Source: Arenicellales bacterium
Lineage (GTDB): Bacteria; Pseudomonadota; Gammaproteobacteria; Arenicellales; JAJDZL01
Assembly: GCA_958295885.1 (NCBI GenBank)
Contig: OY282380.1
Coordinates: 930,001-994,000 of the forward strand
Length of the DNA: 64,000 nt
Direction: 5' to 3'
The translations under genes and the position numbers were made by a program. Below the pieces are notes generated by a model. The model saw only the letters and a list, made by a program, of their open reading frames with translations, searched no databases and was not told the origin of the DNA. Positions 49,392 through 59,738 of the stretch are shown piece after piece. Position 1 is the first letter of the stretch. Each line of letters starts with the position of its first letter.

Positions 49392-51443
49392 TCAGAATGA
49401 GTAGTTTACACTGAAAGAAATAAAGTCCCGGTCCTTCAGTTTGTTACGCAAGCCAGCGCCTGAATACCGCGTGTAGCTGAGATTTGCACCCCATTTCTGC
49501 AGATAGTCAAACCCCAGGCCGTAGGTGACCGTTCGCCTCCCCTCGACAAAATTGCTGATCGGAGTTGGAGTTGTTCCAGCAGCATCAATTTGGAACTGAA
49601 GATACGGCGAAACATTGACGGCTCCGAAAGCATTGAAGTAATCCAGTCTGGTGGCGGCGCGATAACCCCAGGAGCTGTCTGTAGCGTAACTGCCTGGACC
49701 ATCAAGAGGAGTTACCGCTGGGTCAGGCATATCGTGCACATAGGTGCGAGCCGCTTCAATGAGAAACACCCCGGTGTCGGCGCCCATTACTGGACCGAAA
49801 ACTTTGGTTGCGGTAACCTGCGCCTGACTGACATCTCTTCGAATGAATCCCACAACCGGCACTCCAGCTGCGCCAAGGCCCGCAGCAATCTGACCAACGC
49901 AGGCAGGCGCTTGAGCGCCAAGCCGCGGACATCCCCTAGGATCAATTGTGCTGATGATCGGCGTTAAACCTTCTTTTACAACGTCAACATCATCTCTCTG
50001 GAGTGGAGCGTCATTACGGTAAGACACCTCACCCTGAAGCGCCCACCCGGTATTGCCCAGCAGCGTATTGAAACTGACACCTACCACTCCGATGTCTTCC
50101 GGGTATACAACATGATAGCTGGCATCTTTTGCATAACGGTCAATCGCGACCTGCGCTGCATAACCTTGAAAGACACTGCCCAGCACCGCCAACTGCGCCG
50201 GCAGAGCGCCGCCAGCTTTCGCGACCTGTGATGTTGCATACACCATCTGTCCAGTCAGCTGCGCCTTTTCGGTGGCGCTGAATCCTGCAAAAGCCGGGGC
50301 AGTATTCACGAAACCTGAAATTGCCTGCGGCAGGCTCTGCCCGCTTGCAAGCGCCGTTCCGATTGCAGTACCTGCAGTCGCACCGGCTGCGAACACCGCA
50401 CCTGCTCCAGCAACACCACTCAGCAAAGAAGTCGCAGATCCGGAATTCGCACTGACCAATGGCCGTCGGCTATGATACTTTGAGTAGAAGAATCCGAATT
50501 CAGTATCCCCAAATGCATCGGACAGGTATCGCAACGCGAGGCCAAACTGTCCGGAATCTTCTGGCTCTACGTCAGCTCCGCGATCAATTTTCAGCCAATC
50601 GTCCAGATCGTTTGGCGGAAGCGGAATTCCCTGTGACCGAAGATCGAGTTCAGCTTGGGTTGCACCAGCTCCGACATAATCGATTGTTGAAAAATAGCTT
50701 CCAACTGGATCAATTTCGGTTTTTTTCCATTTCAACTGATAAAAACCTTCCAGGGACAGGCGGTCCGTAGGAGAGATGGAACCGACGATCAATGGAACCG
50801 GCACCAGTGCTTCGCGCAGTTCAGAACCCGGAGTGCGGAGTCGACTCACGTCCACTGGATTGACGATATTGATTCCGTTTTGAATAAATGTGCTCTCACC
50901 CCAGTTCAGAACCTGCTGACCCAGTCGGATATCACCGAACGACTGACCAATCTGAAATTCCTTATAACCATACAGGTCCAGAAGCCTCACATCTGATGCC
51001 ACTAATTTGTGTGCTTCTTCGGACAGTGCAGTACGATCTCGCTGTCGGTCTGAATTGAAATGATCGGTATACATAGTAAATCTACTAAAGACACCGCTGG
51101 ATTCACCAGAAAAATGCAGGTCCGTCGTGATTTTGAAGGTATGACTGATCATGCCTTTGTCGTAATTGAGGTTTCCATCGTCACCATTGGGATCACCATC
51201 TACCAGTTCAGGGTCTCGCTCCTCCATACGAAAACTCGCACCGTGGGAAAGTGTCGTGTCAACAGTAATATTTAATTTTCCTGGGTTTCCTTCTTCAGCA
51301 TTCACAGATGGAATGAGAAAAAAGAACAGGGCCGCCAAGGCGATTGCCTGATAAAGATAATGATTCAGTTGAGATGCACGTTCTGAGGATGGCGCAGATA
51401 CTGAGCCAACGATGCGGTGGGAGAAAGGTAGACTTAAGTACAT
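49392..51443 (-). CDS. DUF1302 family outer-membrane-like protein
   Basis: This 683-residue protein has a signal sequence (about residues 29-49) and a beta-rich body ending in aromatic Phe (ISFSVNYSF), as outer-membrane barrels do. The family core (FQIGQSFGDIRLGQQVLNWGEST) is present. An alanine/glycine-rich, probably helical insertion occupies about residues 333-440. It leads the four-gene cluster and may provide an outer-membrane channel or receptor for a hydrophobic compound. Confidence 0.88.
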   Translation of the reverse strand: MYLSLPFSHRIVGSVSAPSSERASQLNHYLYQAIALAALFFFLIPSVNAEEGNPGKLNITVDTTLSHGASFRMEERDPELVDGDPNGDDGNLNYDKGMISHTFKITTDLHFSGESSGVFSRFTMYTDHFNSDRQRDRTALSEEAHKLVASDVRLLDLYGYKEFQIGQSFGDIRLGQQVLNWGESTFIQNGINIVNPVDVSRLRTPGSELREALVPVPLIVGSISPTDRLSLEGFYQLKWKKTEIDPVGSYFSTIDYVGAGATQAELDLRSQGIPLPPNDLDDWLKIDRGADVEPEDSGQFGLALRYLSDAFGDTEFGFFYSKYHSRRPLVSANSGSATSLLSGVAGAGAVFAAGATAGTAIGTALASGQSLPQAISGFVNTAPAFAGFSATEKAQLTGQMVYATSQVAKAGGALPAQLAVLGSVFQGYAAQVAIDRYAKDASYHVVYPEDIGVVGVSFNTLLGNTGWALQGEVSYRNDAPLQRDDVDVVKEGLTPIISTIDPRGCPRLGAQAPACVGQIAAGLGAAGVPVVGFIRRDVSQAQVTATKVFGPVMGADTGVFLIEAARTYVHDMPDPAVTPLDGPGSYATDSSWGYRAATRLDYFNAFGAVNVSPYLQFQIDAAGTTPTPISNFVEGRRTVTYGLGFDYLQKWGANLSYTRYSGAGLRNKLKDRDFISFSVNYSF

Positions 51444-52187
51444 TACTTATTCTCGTTCTTCATGCTAATTCACCAGCTTCGGAAGTTTATGAACTTCTAA
51501 ATATTTTAATTTGTTCAAAATTGCATGACATCAAGTCACGCGATCGATAACCAACAAGTGATAATTTTTCTTCCAATTCCTAATCGGCAGAATTCACGCA
51601 AATCACTAAATCCTGATTTAGCCAGTCACAAATCATTTCCATAGTTTAGTCCATGCCATGCAAATTTTCAAAATCAAATTTCAGATTCATTGTTTGTCCA
51701 TAAGGTCAGACCGCGCTTTCAATACACTTGAATGAAGTTCCCAAGACCATATGTCTCCTGACAGATCCTAGCAGAATTACAGACATCAAACTTGCTTATC
51801 CTAGGCATTATACATCAGTATTTATTGTAATTTCATAGAGATACGAATTAATTCATATTTTCTGGAATCGTTCTGGACATGGAAATCCGGTCGGATTGGG
51901 TGACTGGTCGCATCCACTTTCTATGGAAATCGAGCAACATTGACGGGGGATAAAAATTCATTAAAAATGAACATGACGGGTTCAATGAATCCTGCTCCAG
52001 GACGACTCCATCAATCTGCTGAAAATAGGAGCTCCATCAATAGTACGGAGCAAACCGAAAAAATCGAAATGCGATGAACATCTTGACTGGAAATTCGATA
52101 CTCCGCGTCAAAGTAACGGTCGAGATGCGTGCTTTTGTGAAGCAAGTTCCAGAGACCGGGCAGCCGTTGACAAACTACTGCAAATCC
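51444..52187. promoter_or_regulatory. Intergenic region right of the DUF1302 cluster
   Basis: These 744 bases separate the DUF1302 cluster from the nar-linked PPIase. No gene is supported. The DNA is AT-rich with runs of A and T, and should contain the DUF1302 promoter. No terminator for the nar operon was recognised. In several relatives a moaA gene would follow the PPIase, but none is seen here. Confidence 0.4.
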
Positions 52188-52994
52188 TCAATGTTTAAGC
52201 GACTCTGCCGGCGTCCAACCTGAGATGCTGGCTTTTTGAATCAGCTCCTGCAGCAGACTGCGAACCGCATGGCGCCAATTCTGGTCAGTGAGGTAATCGG
52301 AAATGCCATCGCGTACGGCATCGTATGGAAGCTGCCTCCCCGACTCTCGACGGACCATTTGAATTACATGATATCCGTGACGGGTCCGTACCGGCTCAGT
52401 ACACAGCTCTCCATCGTCCAAGCGCTGTAACGCCTTTTCAAAATTCGGTTCCATTTGGCCGGGCACAAACTGACCTAGATAGCCGCCTTGCTGACTCGAA
52501 GTACAGTCGGACTCAGAACGCGCGAATTCTTCAAATCGCCAAGGCTGCTGAGAAAGCATCTCGATCACTTCAACGGCTTTTCTGCGCGCTGTACTGACTT
52601 TCTGTCGATCATTGTCATTGACCTGATACAGTATGTGCCTCGGTTCATATAAATCCGGTGACATGAATTTTGACGGATGGCTCTCAAAATAACTTCGACA
52701 CTGTTCTTCCTGAACGGGTTCAACGATCACTTTGTATTCCAGCAATGATCGAATCAGCGCTTCGTCCTCCACTTCAGTGCGCCCGACTCCCAAGCTCAGA
52801 GGGACTGCATTTATATTGAGCCGCTGCGCTTCCTGCAATAGAAGGCTGCGCACTACCAGAGCATCCGCTGCGCTCCGTTTTGGGTCGACGGCACCCGGGT
52901 GGTACTGCATTTCTTCCAGTATCGCGTGCTCTGAAATAAATTCATCATTGACGCGAATCCCCGAGGCATACTCCGCATCACCCGGAAAAACCAT
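52188..52994 (-). CDS. PpiC-type peptidyl-prolyl isomerase linked to nitrate reductase
   Basis: This 268-residue protein contains a parvulin domain at about residues 115-220, with signatures YEPRHILYQV, GGYLGQFVPGQMEPNF and VRTRHGYHVIQM. No signal peptide is seen, so it should be cytoplasmic, where NarGH is matured. A PPIase of this type follows narI in several gammaproteobacteria. Its start is three bases after the narI stop. Confidence 0.88.
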   Translation of the reverse strand: MVFPGDAEYASGIRVNDEFISEHAILEEMQYHPGAVDPKRSAADALVVRSLLLQEAQRLNINAVPLSLGVGRTEVEDEALIRSLLEYKVIVEPVQEEQCRSYFESHPSKFMSPDLYEPRHILYQVNDNDRQKVSTARRKAVEVIEMLSQQPWRFEEFARSESDCTSSQQGGYLGQFVPGQMEPNFEKALQRLDDGELCTEPVRTRHGYHVIQMVRRESGRQLPYDAVRDGISDYLTDQNWRHAVRSLLQELIQKASISGWTPAESLKH

Positions 52995-52997
52995 TGA

Positions 52998-53702
52998 TTA
53001 ACGCTGGACCGTTCTGCCACTTCGAGTGCGAACTATCTGATAGCCGCGTCGGCCCAAATACCAAACCGGTGCGCTCCAGACATGAACCAGGCGCGTAAAG
53101 GGAAATACCAAAAATACGGTTAATCCAAGAAACAGGTGTAACTTGAAGAGCGGATGTGCGTCAAGCACCAAATCGGCGGCTCCAGGCTGGAAAGTGACGA
53201 TCATTTGCGCCCAGGTCATGAAGCGTACCATCTCTTCTCCATCTAAATGACTCAGTGAAATGGCAATGGTGAACAAGCCGATACACAGCTGCACCAGCAG
53301 CAGAATCAGCACGAATATGTCCGACCATGAACTGGTTCTGCGAATTCTTGGATCAAACAGCCGACGGTGGATCAAAAGAAGAAGTCCAACCAGACAGGCG
53401 ATGCCGGCAACACCGCCGACAACAATTGCCATAAGCTGTTTTGCAGTGTGAGATATGCCAATGAATTCAAATATCTCAATGGGTGTCAACAGTCCTGCGA
53501 AGTGCCCCAGAAATACAATCAGTATTCCAACATGAAACAGGTTGCTGCCGATGGCGAACTGCCGTTTGCGCAGCAATTGGCTGGAACCGCTTCGCCAGCT
53601 GTACTGCTCTCGATTGAATCGAGCGATACTGACCGCGATGAACACGGCCAAAGCAATGTATGGATAAACGCCAAACAGCAGAAAATTCAGGTATTCACGC
53701 AT
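52998..53702 (-). CDS. narI: Respiratory nitrate reductase gamma subunit (NarI)
   Basis: This is a membrane cytochrome b that oxidises quinol and anchors NarGH. It is 234 residues with five helices. The haem-ligand histidines are in FHVGILIVFLGHFAG and HPLFKLHLFLGL...LVHVWSAP. It is followed by the PPIase gene and preceded by narJ. Confidence 0.95.
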   Translation of the reverse strand: MREYLNFLLFGVYPYIALAVFIAVSIARFNREQYSWRSGSSQLLRKRQFAIGSNLFHVGILIVFLGHFAGLLTPIEIFEFIGISHTAKQLMAIVVGGVAGIACLVGLLLLIHRRLFDPRIRRTSSWSDIFVLILLLVQLCIGLFTIAISLSHLDGEEMVRFMTWAQMIVTFQPGAADLVLDAHPLFKLHLFLGLTVFLVFPFTRLVHVWSAPVWYLGRRGYQIVRTRSGRTVQR

Positions 53703-53724
53703 TTTTACTTTCCAAAGGCATCAC

Positions 53725-54405
53725 TCAAGATTTTGAATCGAACCGAACTGCCCGAACTGTCGAGCGTGTGTTGGATCCGCAGGCCTGTGCGTCCGGCCGA
53801 AATGACACAGCCTGTTCCTCCCAAAGCTGGTCAATGGCATGCATGTCCTGAGGGTCATCAACCGCTTGTGTCAGCAGCTCCGACAGTCCCTGTGCGCTGG
53901 GTTTGTCGCTGGCGAGCCAGACCAAGGCATTGAATACAGCTGCATAGGCGGACCGCTGCTTTTCAAGCCGCTCGGCAAGCGCCGCCAGGATATGCGCGCA
54001 CATGGCGAGCTGCTGTCTGGCGGCTGAAGGTCTCAGCGTTGACAGATACTCCAAAAACATGGGGATGTAGTCCGGCAGTTCATTCGAAGCGATTTCCAGG
54101 CCAGCTTGTGCGTACTGCCTGCGCAGATCAACCATGGCCTGACCTCGATCTCTCGATTCCCCGTGCACATGTTCAAATAGATGTAAGGAGAGGCTTCGAG
54201 TTCGGTCAAACAGGAGCACATAGTTTTCCTCCAGATTAAGGAGTTCTCCCTGCTCCATTTGCTGAAACAGCGGACGTAGCAGTCCCTGTTCCGCAGGTGG
54301 CAGCAGGTTTTCTTCTTTCACTGCCATTTTCAGTTCCGGCGCTGCTGCTTTCAGTTCAGACGTCGGATACGTCAGCAGTGCGGCTAATGCTTGAAGCGTT
54401 TTCAT
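53725..54405 (-). CDS. narJ: Nitrate reductase molybdenum cofactor assembly chaperone (NarJ)
   Basis: This cytoplasmic chaperone is needed to insert the molybdenum cofactor and the FS0 cluster into NarG. It is 226 residues and all helical. The family motifs YVLLFDRTRSLSLHLFEHVHGESRDRGQAM and LPDYIPMFLEYLS are present. It overlaps narH by four bases. Confidence 0.95.
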   Translation of the reverse strand: MKTLQALAALLTYPTSELKAAAPELKMAVKEENLLPPAEQGLLRPLFQQMEQGELLNLEENYVLLFDRTRSLSLHLFEHVHGESRDRGQAMVDLRRQYAQAGLEIASNELPDYIPMFLEYLSTLRPSAARQQLAMCAHILAALAERLEKQRSAYAAVFNALVWLASDKPSAQGLSELLTQAVDDPQDMHAIDQLWEEQAVSFRPDAQACGSNTRSTVRAVRFDSKS

Positions 54406-55937
54406 CCAGACATGCCAACTTTAGCAGAACCTTGCGATTCGAACGATTGACTTGGAACCGCAAATGGGTTGGAGCTTTGAGCATCTGCGCAGCCATTGCC
54501 AAAGGTAAATCCGCATCCACCGCGCAATCGAAGCGCATCTTCCTGCGCTTCCCGATGGCTCGTCGGTATCACAAAACGATCTTCGTAGTTTGCAATTGCC
54601 ATCAGCTGGTACATGTCCTCAATGTCCGAAATCTGTAATCCAACCTGCTGAGGAATATTCTCGTCAATGACTCCGTCTACGGTTTTCATTCGCATGTAGG
54701 CTCGCATCGAAAGCATGCGTTCCAGCGCAGAAATAATAGGCGTTTCACTGCCGGCTGTCAGCAAATTCGCGAGATATTGCACCGGTATTCGCAGCGAATG
54801 GACATCAGGGATTCCCTTGCGACTCATTATCTGACCACTTTCCGCCGCGGATTGAATGGGTGATAACGGTGGGACATACCAGACCATGGGCAATGTTCGG
54901 TACTCAGGATGCAGCGGGAACGCGACTTTCCAATCCATTGCCATTTTCCATATTGGAGACCGCTCTGCAGCTTTCAGCCATGCGTCAGGAACGCCGTCCC
55001 GTCTGGCGCACTCTCGAACGTTCTGATCAGAGGGATCCAGGAAGACGTCCAGCTGCGCTTCGTACAGGTCGCGGTCATCCGCAACGCTCGCTGCTTTTGC
55101 AATGCGGTCAGCGTCATATAGAATCACGCCAATATACCGGATTCGGCCTACGCATGTTTCCGAACAGACGGTCGGTTCTCCGGCTTCAATGCGCGGATAG
55201 CACATAATGCATTTTTCTGACTTGCCGCTGCTCCAGTTGTAGTAAATTTTTTTGTAGGGGCAGCCTGATATGCACATTCTCCAGCCGCGGCATTTGTCCT
55301 GATCAATTAAAACGATTCCGTCGTCTTCACGCTTGTAGATCGCACCGGACGGGCAGGATGCGACACAGCTTGGATTCAGGCAGTGTTCGCACAAACGCGG
55401 GAGGTACATCATAAAGGTGTTTTCAAATTCTCCATAGATCTCCTTCTCGACATCTTTAAAGTTGTAGTCCTTGGAACGTTTTGAAAACTCTCCTCCGAGA
55501 ATCTCCTCCCAGTTTGGCCCGCCTTCAATTTTTTCGAGTCGTTCCCCAGTAATCAGGGAACGCGGCCTGGCAGTCGGAGCGTGCTCACTTTCCGGCGCGT
55601 GATGGAGATGCTCATAATCAAACGTGTACGGCTCATAGTAGTCATCGATTTCGGGCAGATCCGGATTTGCGAATATCTTTGACAATATTCTCCACTTGCC
55701 GCCTATTCTTGGTTTCAGCTTTCCCGACTTCGTTCGAATCCATCCGCCGTTCCAGCGATCCTGATTTTCCCACTCGGACGGATAGCCGACCCCGGGTTTG
55801 GTCTCAACATTGTTGAACCATGCGTACTCCATGCCTTCCCGGCTCGTCCAGACGTTTTTACAGGTGACAGAGCAGGTATGACAGCCGATGCACTTGTCAA
55901 GATTCAACACCATTCCAATCTGTGCGCGCACCTTCAT
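54402..55937 (-). CDS. narH: Respiratory nitrate reductase beta subunit (NarH)
   Basis: This is an electron-transfer subunit with four iron-sulfur clusters. It is 511 residues. Cluster motifs are CIGCHTCSVTC, CEHCLNPSC...CPSG, CRGWRMCISGCPYKK (tryptophan in place of one cysteine, indicating a [3Fe-4S] cluster) and CIMCYPRIEAGEPTVCSETC. It overlaps both narG and narJ by four bases. Confidence 0.97.
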   Translation of the reverse strand: MKVRAQIGMVLNLDKCIGCHTCSVTCKNVWTSREGMEYAWFNNVETKPGVGYPSEWENQDRWNGGWIRTKSGKLKPRIGGKWRILSKIFANPDLPEIDDYYEPYTFDYEHLHHAPESEHAPTARPRSLITGERLEKIEGGPNWEEILGGEFSKRSKDYNFKDVEKEIYGEFENTFMMYLPRLCEHCLNPSCVASCPSGAIYKREDDGIVLIDQDKCRGWRMCISGCPYKKIYYNWSSGKSEKCIMCYPRIEAGEPTVCSETCVGRIRYIGVILYDADRIAKAASVADDRDLYEAQLDVFLDPSDQNVRECARRDGVPDAWLKAAERSPIWKMAMDWKVAFPLHPEYRTLPMVWYVPPLSPIQSAAESGQIMSRKGIPDVHSLRIPVQYLANLLTAGSETPIISALERMLSMRAYMRMKTVDGVIDENIPQQVGLQISDIEDMYQLMAIANYEDRFVIPTSHREAQEDALRLRGGCGFTFGNGCADAQSSNPFAVPSQSFESQGSAKVGMSG

Positions 55938-58900
55938 CCTGCTGCCTCCCCTGATTTGATTGTGACGCTGTCGTCGCTGACGTTTTCCAACCAGTCGATT
56001 TTCGCCATTTTTCTAACGATGATAAATTCGTCGCGGTTGGATCCAACCGTACCATAGTAATTGAATCCGTAGCTCTGCTGGGCGTAACCACCGATCATAT
56101 GGGTGGGCTTGGGAACAGTGCGCGTTACTGAATTGTGTATGCCGCCCCTTGTGCCCGTGACTTCCGAGCCCGGTACGTTGACAATCTTCTCCTGCGCGTG
56201 ATACATCATCGCCATTCCTGGCTTGACTCGCTGAGACACCACCGCGCGGGCGGTCAGGGCGCCATTTGCATTAAAGGCTTCGAGCCAGTCGTTGTCTTCG
56301 ATGTCAGCTTCAGCCGCATCGGTTTCACTGATCCATATGATCGGGCCCCCGCGAGACAGCGTAAGCATCAGAAGATTGTCGGTGTAAGTGCTGTGAATTC
56401 CCCACTTTTGGTGGGGAGTGATGAAATTCAGAACAATCTCCGGATTGCCATTGCTTTCGCGGCGCGACATCGCCGGAATCGTTTTCAGATCAACCGGCGG
56501 TTTGTAGACGCACAGCTGTTCACCGAATGCCCGCATCCACAAATGATCCTGGTAAGTCTGCTGCCGGCCCGTGAGCGTTCGCCAGGGAATCAGTTCGTGG
56601 ACATTCGTATATCCAGCGTTATAACTTACATGCTCAGATTCGAGACCCGACCAAATCGGTGATGAAATGATCTTTCTGGGCTGAGCCTGCAGATCTCGAA
56701 AGCGCAATTTGTCGTCTTCCCGCGGGATGGCAAGATGGTCATGGTTCCGCCCCGTTGTCTTGGAAAGAGACTGCCATGCTTTTACTGCGACTTCACCATT
56801 GGTTTCCGGTGCTAGAGCCAAAATGAATTCAGCTGCCTGTATGTCGGTTTCAATACGCGCCCGAGGCAGGTCAGTGTGACTGTTCTTGACTTCGCCGTTC
56901 AGCTGTTTGAGAAACTGCACTTCCTTGGACGTGTCCCAGTTCATTCCCTTGCCGCCGTTGCCAAGTTTTTCCAGCAGCGGTCCGACAGAGATGAATCGCT
57001 GATACACTTCTCCGAAGTTCCGTTGAACGGGGACGATTTTCGGCATCGTCCTGCCCGGGACCGGGTCGATTTCACCACGGGTCCAATCCTTCACTTCCGT
57101 CGCCTGCGCCAGCTCCATCGGCGTGTCGTGAAGGATCGGGAGCAGTACGACATCGGTTTTTTCTCCCAGCTCATCTTCTGCGATGGCTGAAAAAGCTTTG
57201 GCGATGCCCTTGAAAATTTCCCAGTCGCTTCGAGATTCCCAGACAGGATCGACAGCGGTCGACAAAGGATGAATGAACGGATGCATGTCCGACGTATTCA
57301 GATCATTCTTTTCATACCAGGTCGCGGTTGGCAAAACAATGTCGGAATACAGACACGTAGTCGACATTCGAAAATCAATCGTACAGAGCAAATCGAGTTT
57401 GCCTTCGGGCGCTTTATCCTCCCACTGTACCTCCGAATGCAATGTTCTTCCGTCTTCACCCAAATCTTCGCACTGCACTCCGTGTCTGGCGCCCAGCAGA
57501 TGTTTTAAGAAATACTCATGGCCTTTGCCGCTGGACCCGAGGAGATTCGATCTCCAAACAAACAGATTTCTCGGAAAGCTTGTCGGTGCATCTGGAGTTT
57601 CACAGGCAAAACCAAGCTGTTCGGACCGCAGCTGCTGGACTACAAAATCTGAAATATCCTGTCCCTCCTGCTTCGCTTTCTGAGCGACGTCAATGGGGTT
57701 TTGATTCAGCTGTGGCGCAGAAGGCAGCCAGCCCATCCGTTCCGCGCGAACGTTGTAGTCGATCAGAGAACCACTCCAATCGCCCTGAGGCGCAGTTGGA
57801 GACAGGATCTCCGGCACTGTCAGTTTCTCATATCTCCACTGATCGCTGTGCGCGTACCAGAACGATGTGGAATTCATCTGCCGCGGCGGTCGGTACCAAT
57901 CCAGCGAAAATGCAAGCGGCAGCCAGCCGGTCTGCGGCCGCAGTTTTTCCTGCCCTACGTAATGTGACCAGCCGCCCCCGGACTGACCAACACATCCGCA
58001 CATCACCAGCATGTTGATGATGGCGCGGTAGATCATGTCCATGTGATACCAATGATTAAGTCCGGCGCCGACGATCACCATGGATTTACCTTTGGTCTTG
58101 TCCGCATTTTCAGCGAAGGCGCGGGCGACTGTTATTGCCTGTTCGGCGCTGACCCCAGTAATCTGTTCCTGCCAAGCTGGCGTGTATGGCACATTCTCGC
58201 TGTAGTCAGACGCTACATGATCCCCCCCGAGCCCTCGGTCCAGTCCATAATTCGCGCAAAAAAGGTCAAATACGGTTGCTATGGTGATGGTTCCATTCTC
58301 CACCGGCAGCTTTTTTACGGGCACATTCCGAAGCAGCACTTCCGAGTGGTCCGTCGCTGCAAATGGTGCGTGAGCCCGACCTCCAAAATAGGGAAAAGCA
58401 ACGCTTGCGACACCATCAGAATCATCCACCAGAGAAAGGCGAAGTTTCACTGAGCGGCCATCTGAGCTTTTCGGCTCCAGGTTCCACCTGCCATTTTCGC
58501 CCCAGCGAAATCCTATGGAACCGGCAGGCGCGACCAGTTCATTCTGTTCAGCGTCAACTGCGACGGTTTTCCATTGCGGATTGTTCTGCTGGCCAAGCTG
58601 TCCGTCCAGATCGCTCGCTCTGAGAAATCGCTCAGGCAGCCAATGTCCGTTTTCTTCGCGCAGGCAGACGAGCATTGGAAAATCAGTAAAGCGCCGAGCA
58701 TACTCCGTGAAATATTCACTCGCACGATCCAGATAGAATTCCCGCAGGATGACGTGTCCCATCGCCATCGCCAAGGCAGAGTCAGTGCCTTGTTTTGGGT
58801 GAAGCCAGATGTCGCTGAATTTCGCAGCTTCAGAATAATCCGGCGTGATGACCACCGACTGTGCGCCCTTATAGCGAACTTCGGTATAAAAATGTGCGTC

Positions 58901-59686
58901 GGGGGTCCGCGTCTGAGGAACATTGGAGCCCCACAGAATTAAAAATGACGAGTTGTACCAGTCTGCACTTTCAGGCACGTCGGTCTGTTCGCCCCACGTC
59001 TGCGGGCTCGATGGCGGCAGATCGCAATACCAGTCATAGAACGACATGCAGACACCCCCGATGAGGGATAGGTAACGCGTCCCGGCAGCATAAGAGACCA
59101 TGGACATGGCTGGGATTGGAGAAAAGCCAATAATGCGATCAGGTCCCCATTTTCGAATCGTATAGACATTGGCAGCGGCGATGATCTGATTCACTTCATC
59201 CCAGCTGGAACGAACGAAACCGCCTCGTCCCCGTGCGCGTTTGAACTGCTGGGCCTTGTCCTCATCTTCAACAATTGAAGCCCAGGCATCAGCAGGAGAA
59301 AGAGTTTCCCGCGCTGATCGCCACAGCTTGAGAAGGCGTTTTCGCACCATGGGGTATTTCAGGCGATTTCCGCTGTACAGGTACCAGCTGTAGCTGGCGC
59401 CGCGAGAACATCCGCGCGGTTCATGATTCGGCATTTCAGGGCGAGTGCGCGGGTAATCGGTGTACTGAGTTTCCCAAGTTACTATGCCGCCTTTGACATA
59501 GATCTTCCAACTGCAGGATCCAGTGCAGTTGACACCGTGGGTAGAGCGGACGACTTTATCGTGCTGCCAACGTTGGCGATATCCCTCTTCCCAGCTGCGA
59601 TCTTCGTCCGTCATGATTCCATGACCCTCAGCAAATTCTTCAGAGTGCCGTTGAAAGAAAAGCAATCGATCCAAGAAATGACTCAT
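55934..59686 (-). CDS. narG: Respiratory nitrate reductase alpha subunit (NarG)
   Basis: This is the catalytic molybdenum subunit that reduces nitrate to nitrite at the cytoplasmic face. I choose the ATG at 59686 (MSHFLDRLLFFQ, 1250 residues), because GGAG lies six bases before it, while an ATG two codons earlier abuts that site. The FS0 cluster motif HGVNCTGSC...RGCSRGAS and the Mo-ligand Asp in YDWYCDLPPSSPQTWG are present. There is no twin-arginine signal. The enzyme couples to NarI on the membrane. Confidence 0.97.
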   Translation of the reverse strand: MSHFLDRLLFFQRHSEEFAEGHGIMTDEDRSWEEGYRQRWQHDKVVRSTHGVNCTGSCSWKIYVKGGIVTWETQYTDYPRTRPEMPNHEPRGCSRGASYSWYLYSGNRLKYPMVRKRLLKLWRSARETLSPADAWASIVEDEDKAQQFKRARGRGGFVRSSWDEVNQIIAAANVYTIRKWGPDRIIGFSPIPAMSMVSYAAGTRYLSLIGGVCMSFYDWYCDLPPSSPQTWGEQTDVPESADWYNSSFLILWGSNVPQTRTPDAHFYTEVRYKGAQSVVITPDYSEAAKFSDIWLHPKQGTDSALAMAMGHVILREFYLDRASEYFTEYARRFTDFPMLVCLREENGHWLPERFLRASDLDGQLGQQNNPQWKTVAVDAEQNELVAPAGSIGFRWGENGRWNLEPKSSDGRSVKLRLSLVDDSDGVASVAFPYFGGRAHAPFAATDHSEVLLRNVPVKKLPVENGTITIATVFDLFCANYGLDRGLGGDHVASDYSENVPYTPAWQEQITGVSAEQAITVARAFAENADKTKGKSMVIVGAGLNHWYHMDMIYRAIINMLVMCGCVGQSGGGWSHYVGQEKLRPQTGWLPLAFSLDWYRPPRQMNSTSFWYAHSDQWRYEKLTVPEILSPTAPQGDWSGSLIDYNVRAERMGWLPSAPQLNQNPIDVAQKAKQEGQDISDFVVQQLRSEQLGFACETPDAPTSFPRNLFVWRSNLLGSSGKGHEYFLKHLLGARHGVQCEDLGEDGRTLHSEVQWEDKAPEGKLDLLCTIDFRMSTTCLYSDIVLPTATWYEKNDLNTSDMHPFIHPLSTAVDPVWESRSDWEIFKGIAKAFSAIAEDELGEKTDVVLLPILHDTPMELAQATEVKDWTRGEIDPVPGRTMPKIVPVQRNFGEVYQRFISVGPLLEKLGNGGKGMNWDTSKEVQFLKQLNGEVKNSHTDLPRARIETDIQAAEFILALAPETNGEVAVKAWQSLSKTTGRNHDHLAIPREDDKLRFRDLQAQPRKIISSPIWSGLESEHVSYNAGYTNVHELIPWRTLTGRQQTYQDHLWMRAFGEQLCVYKPPVDLKTIPAMSRRESNGNPEIVLNFITPHQKWGIHSTYTDNLLMLTLSRGGPIIWISETDAAEADIEDNDWLEAFNANGALTARAVVSQRVKPGMAMMYHAQEKIVNVPGSEVTGTRGGIHNSVTRTVPKPTHMIGGYAQQSYGFNYYGTVGSNRDEFIIVRKMAKIDWLENVSDDSVTIKSGEAAG

Positions 59687-59738
59687 GGGCATCTCCGCCT
59701 TTTAAAAATGTGCAGATTAGTACAAAGTTTAACACCAA

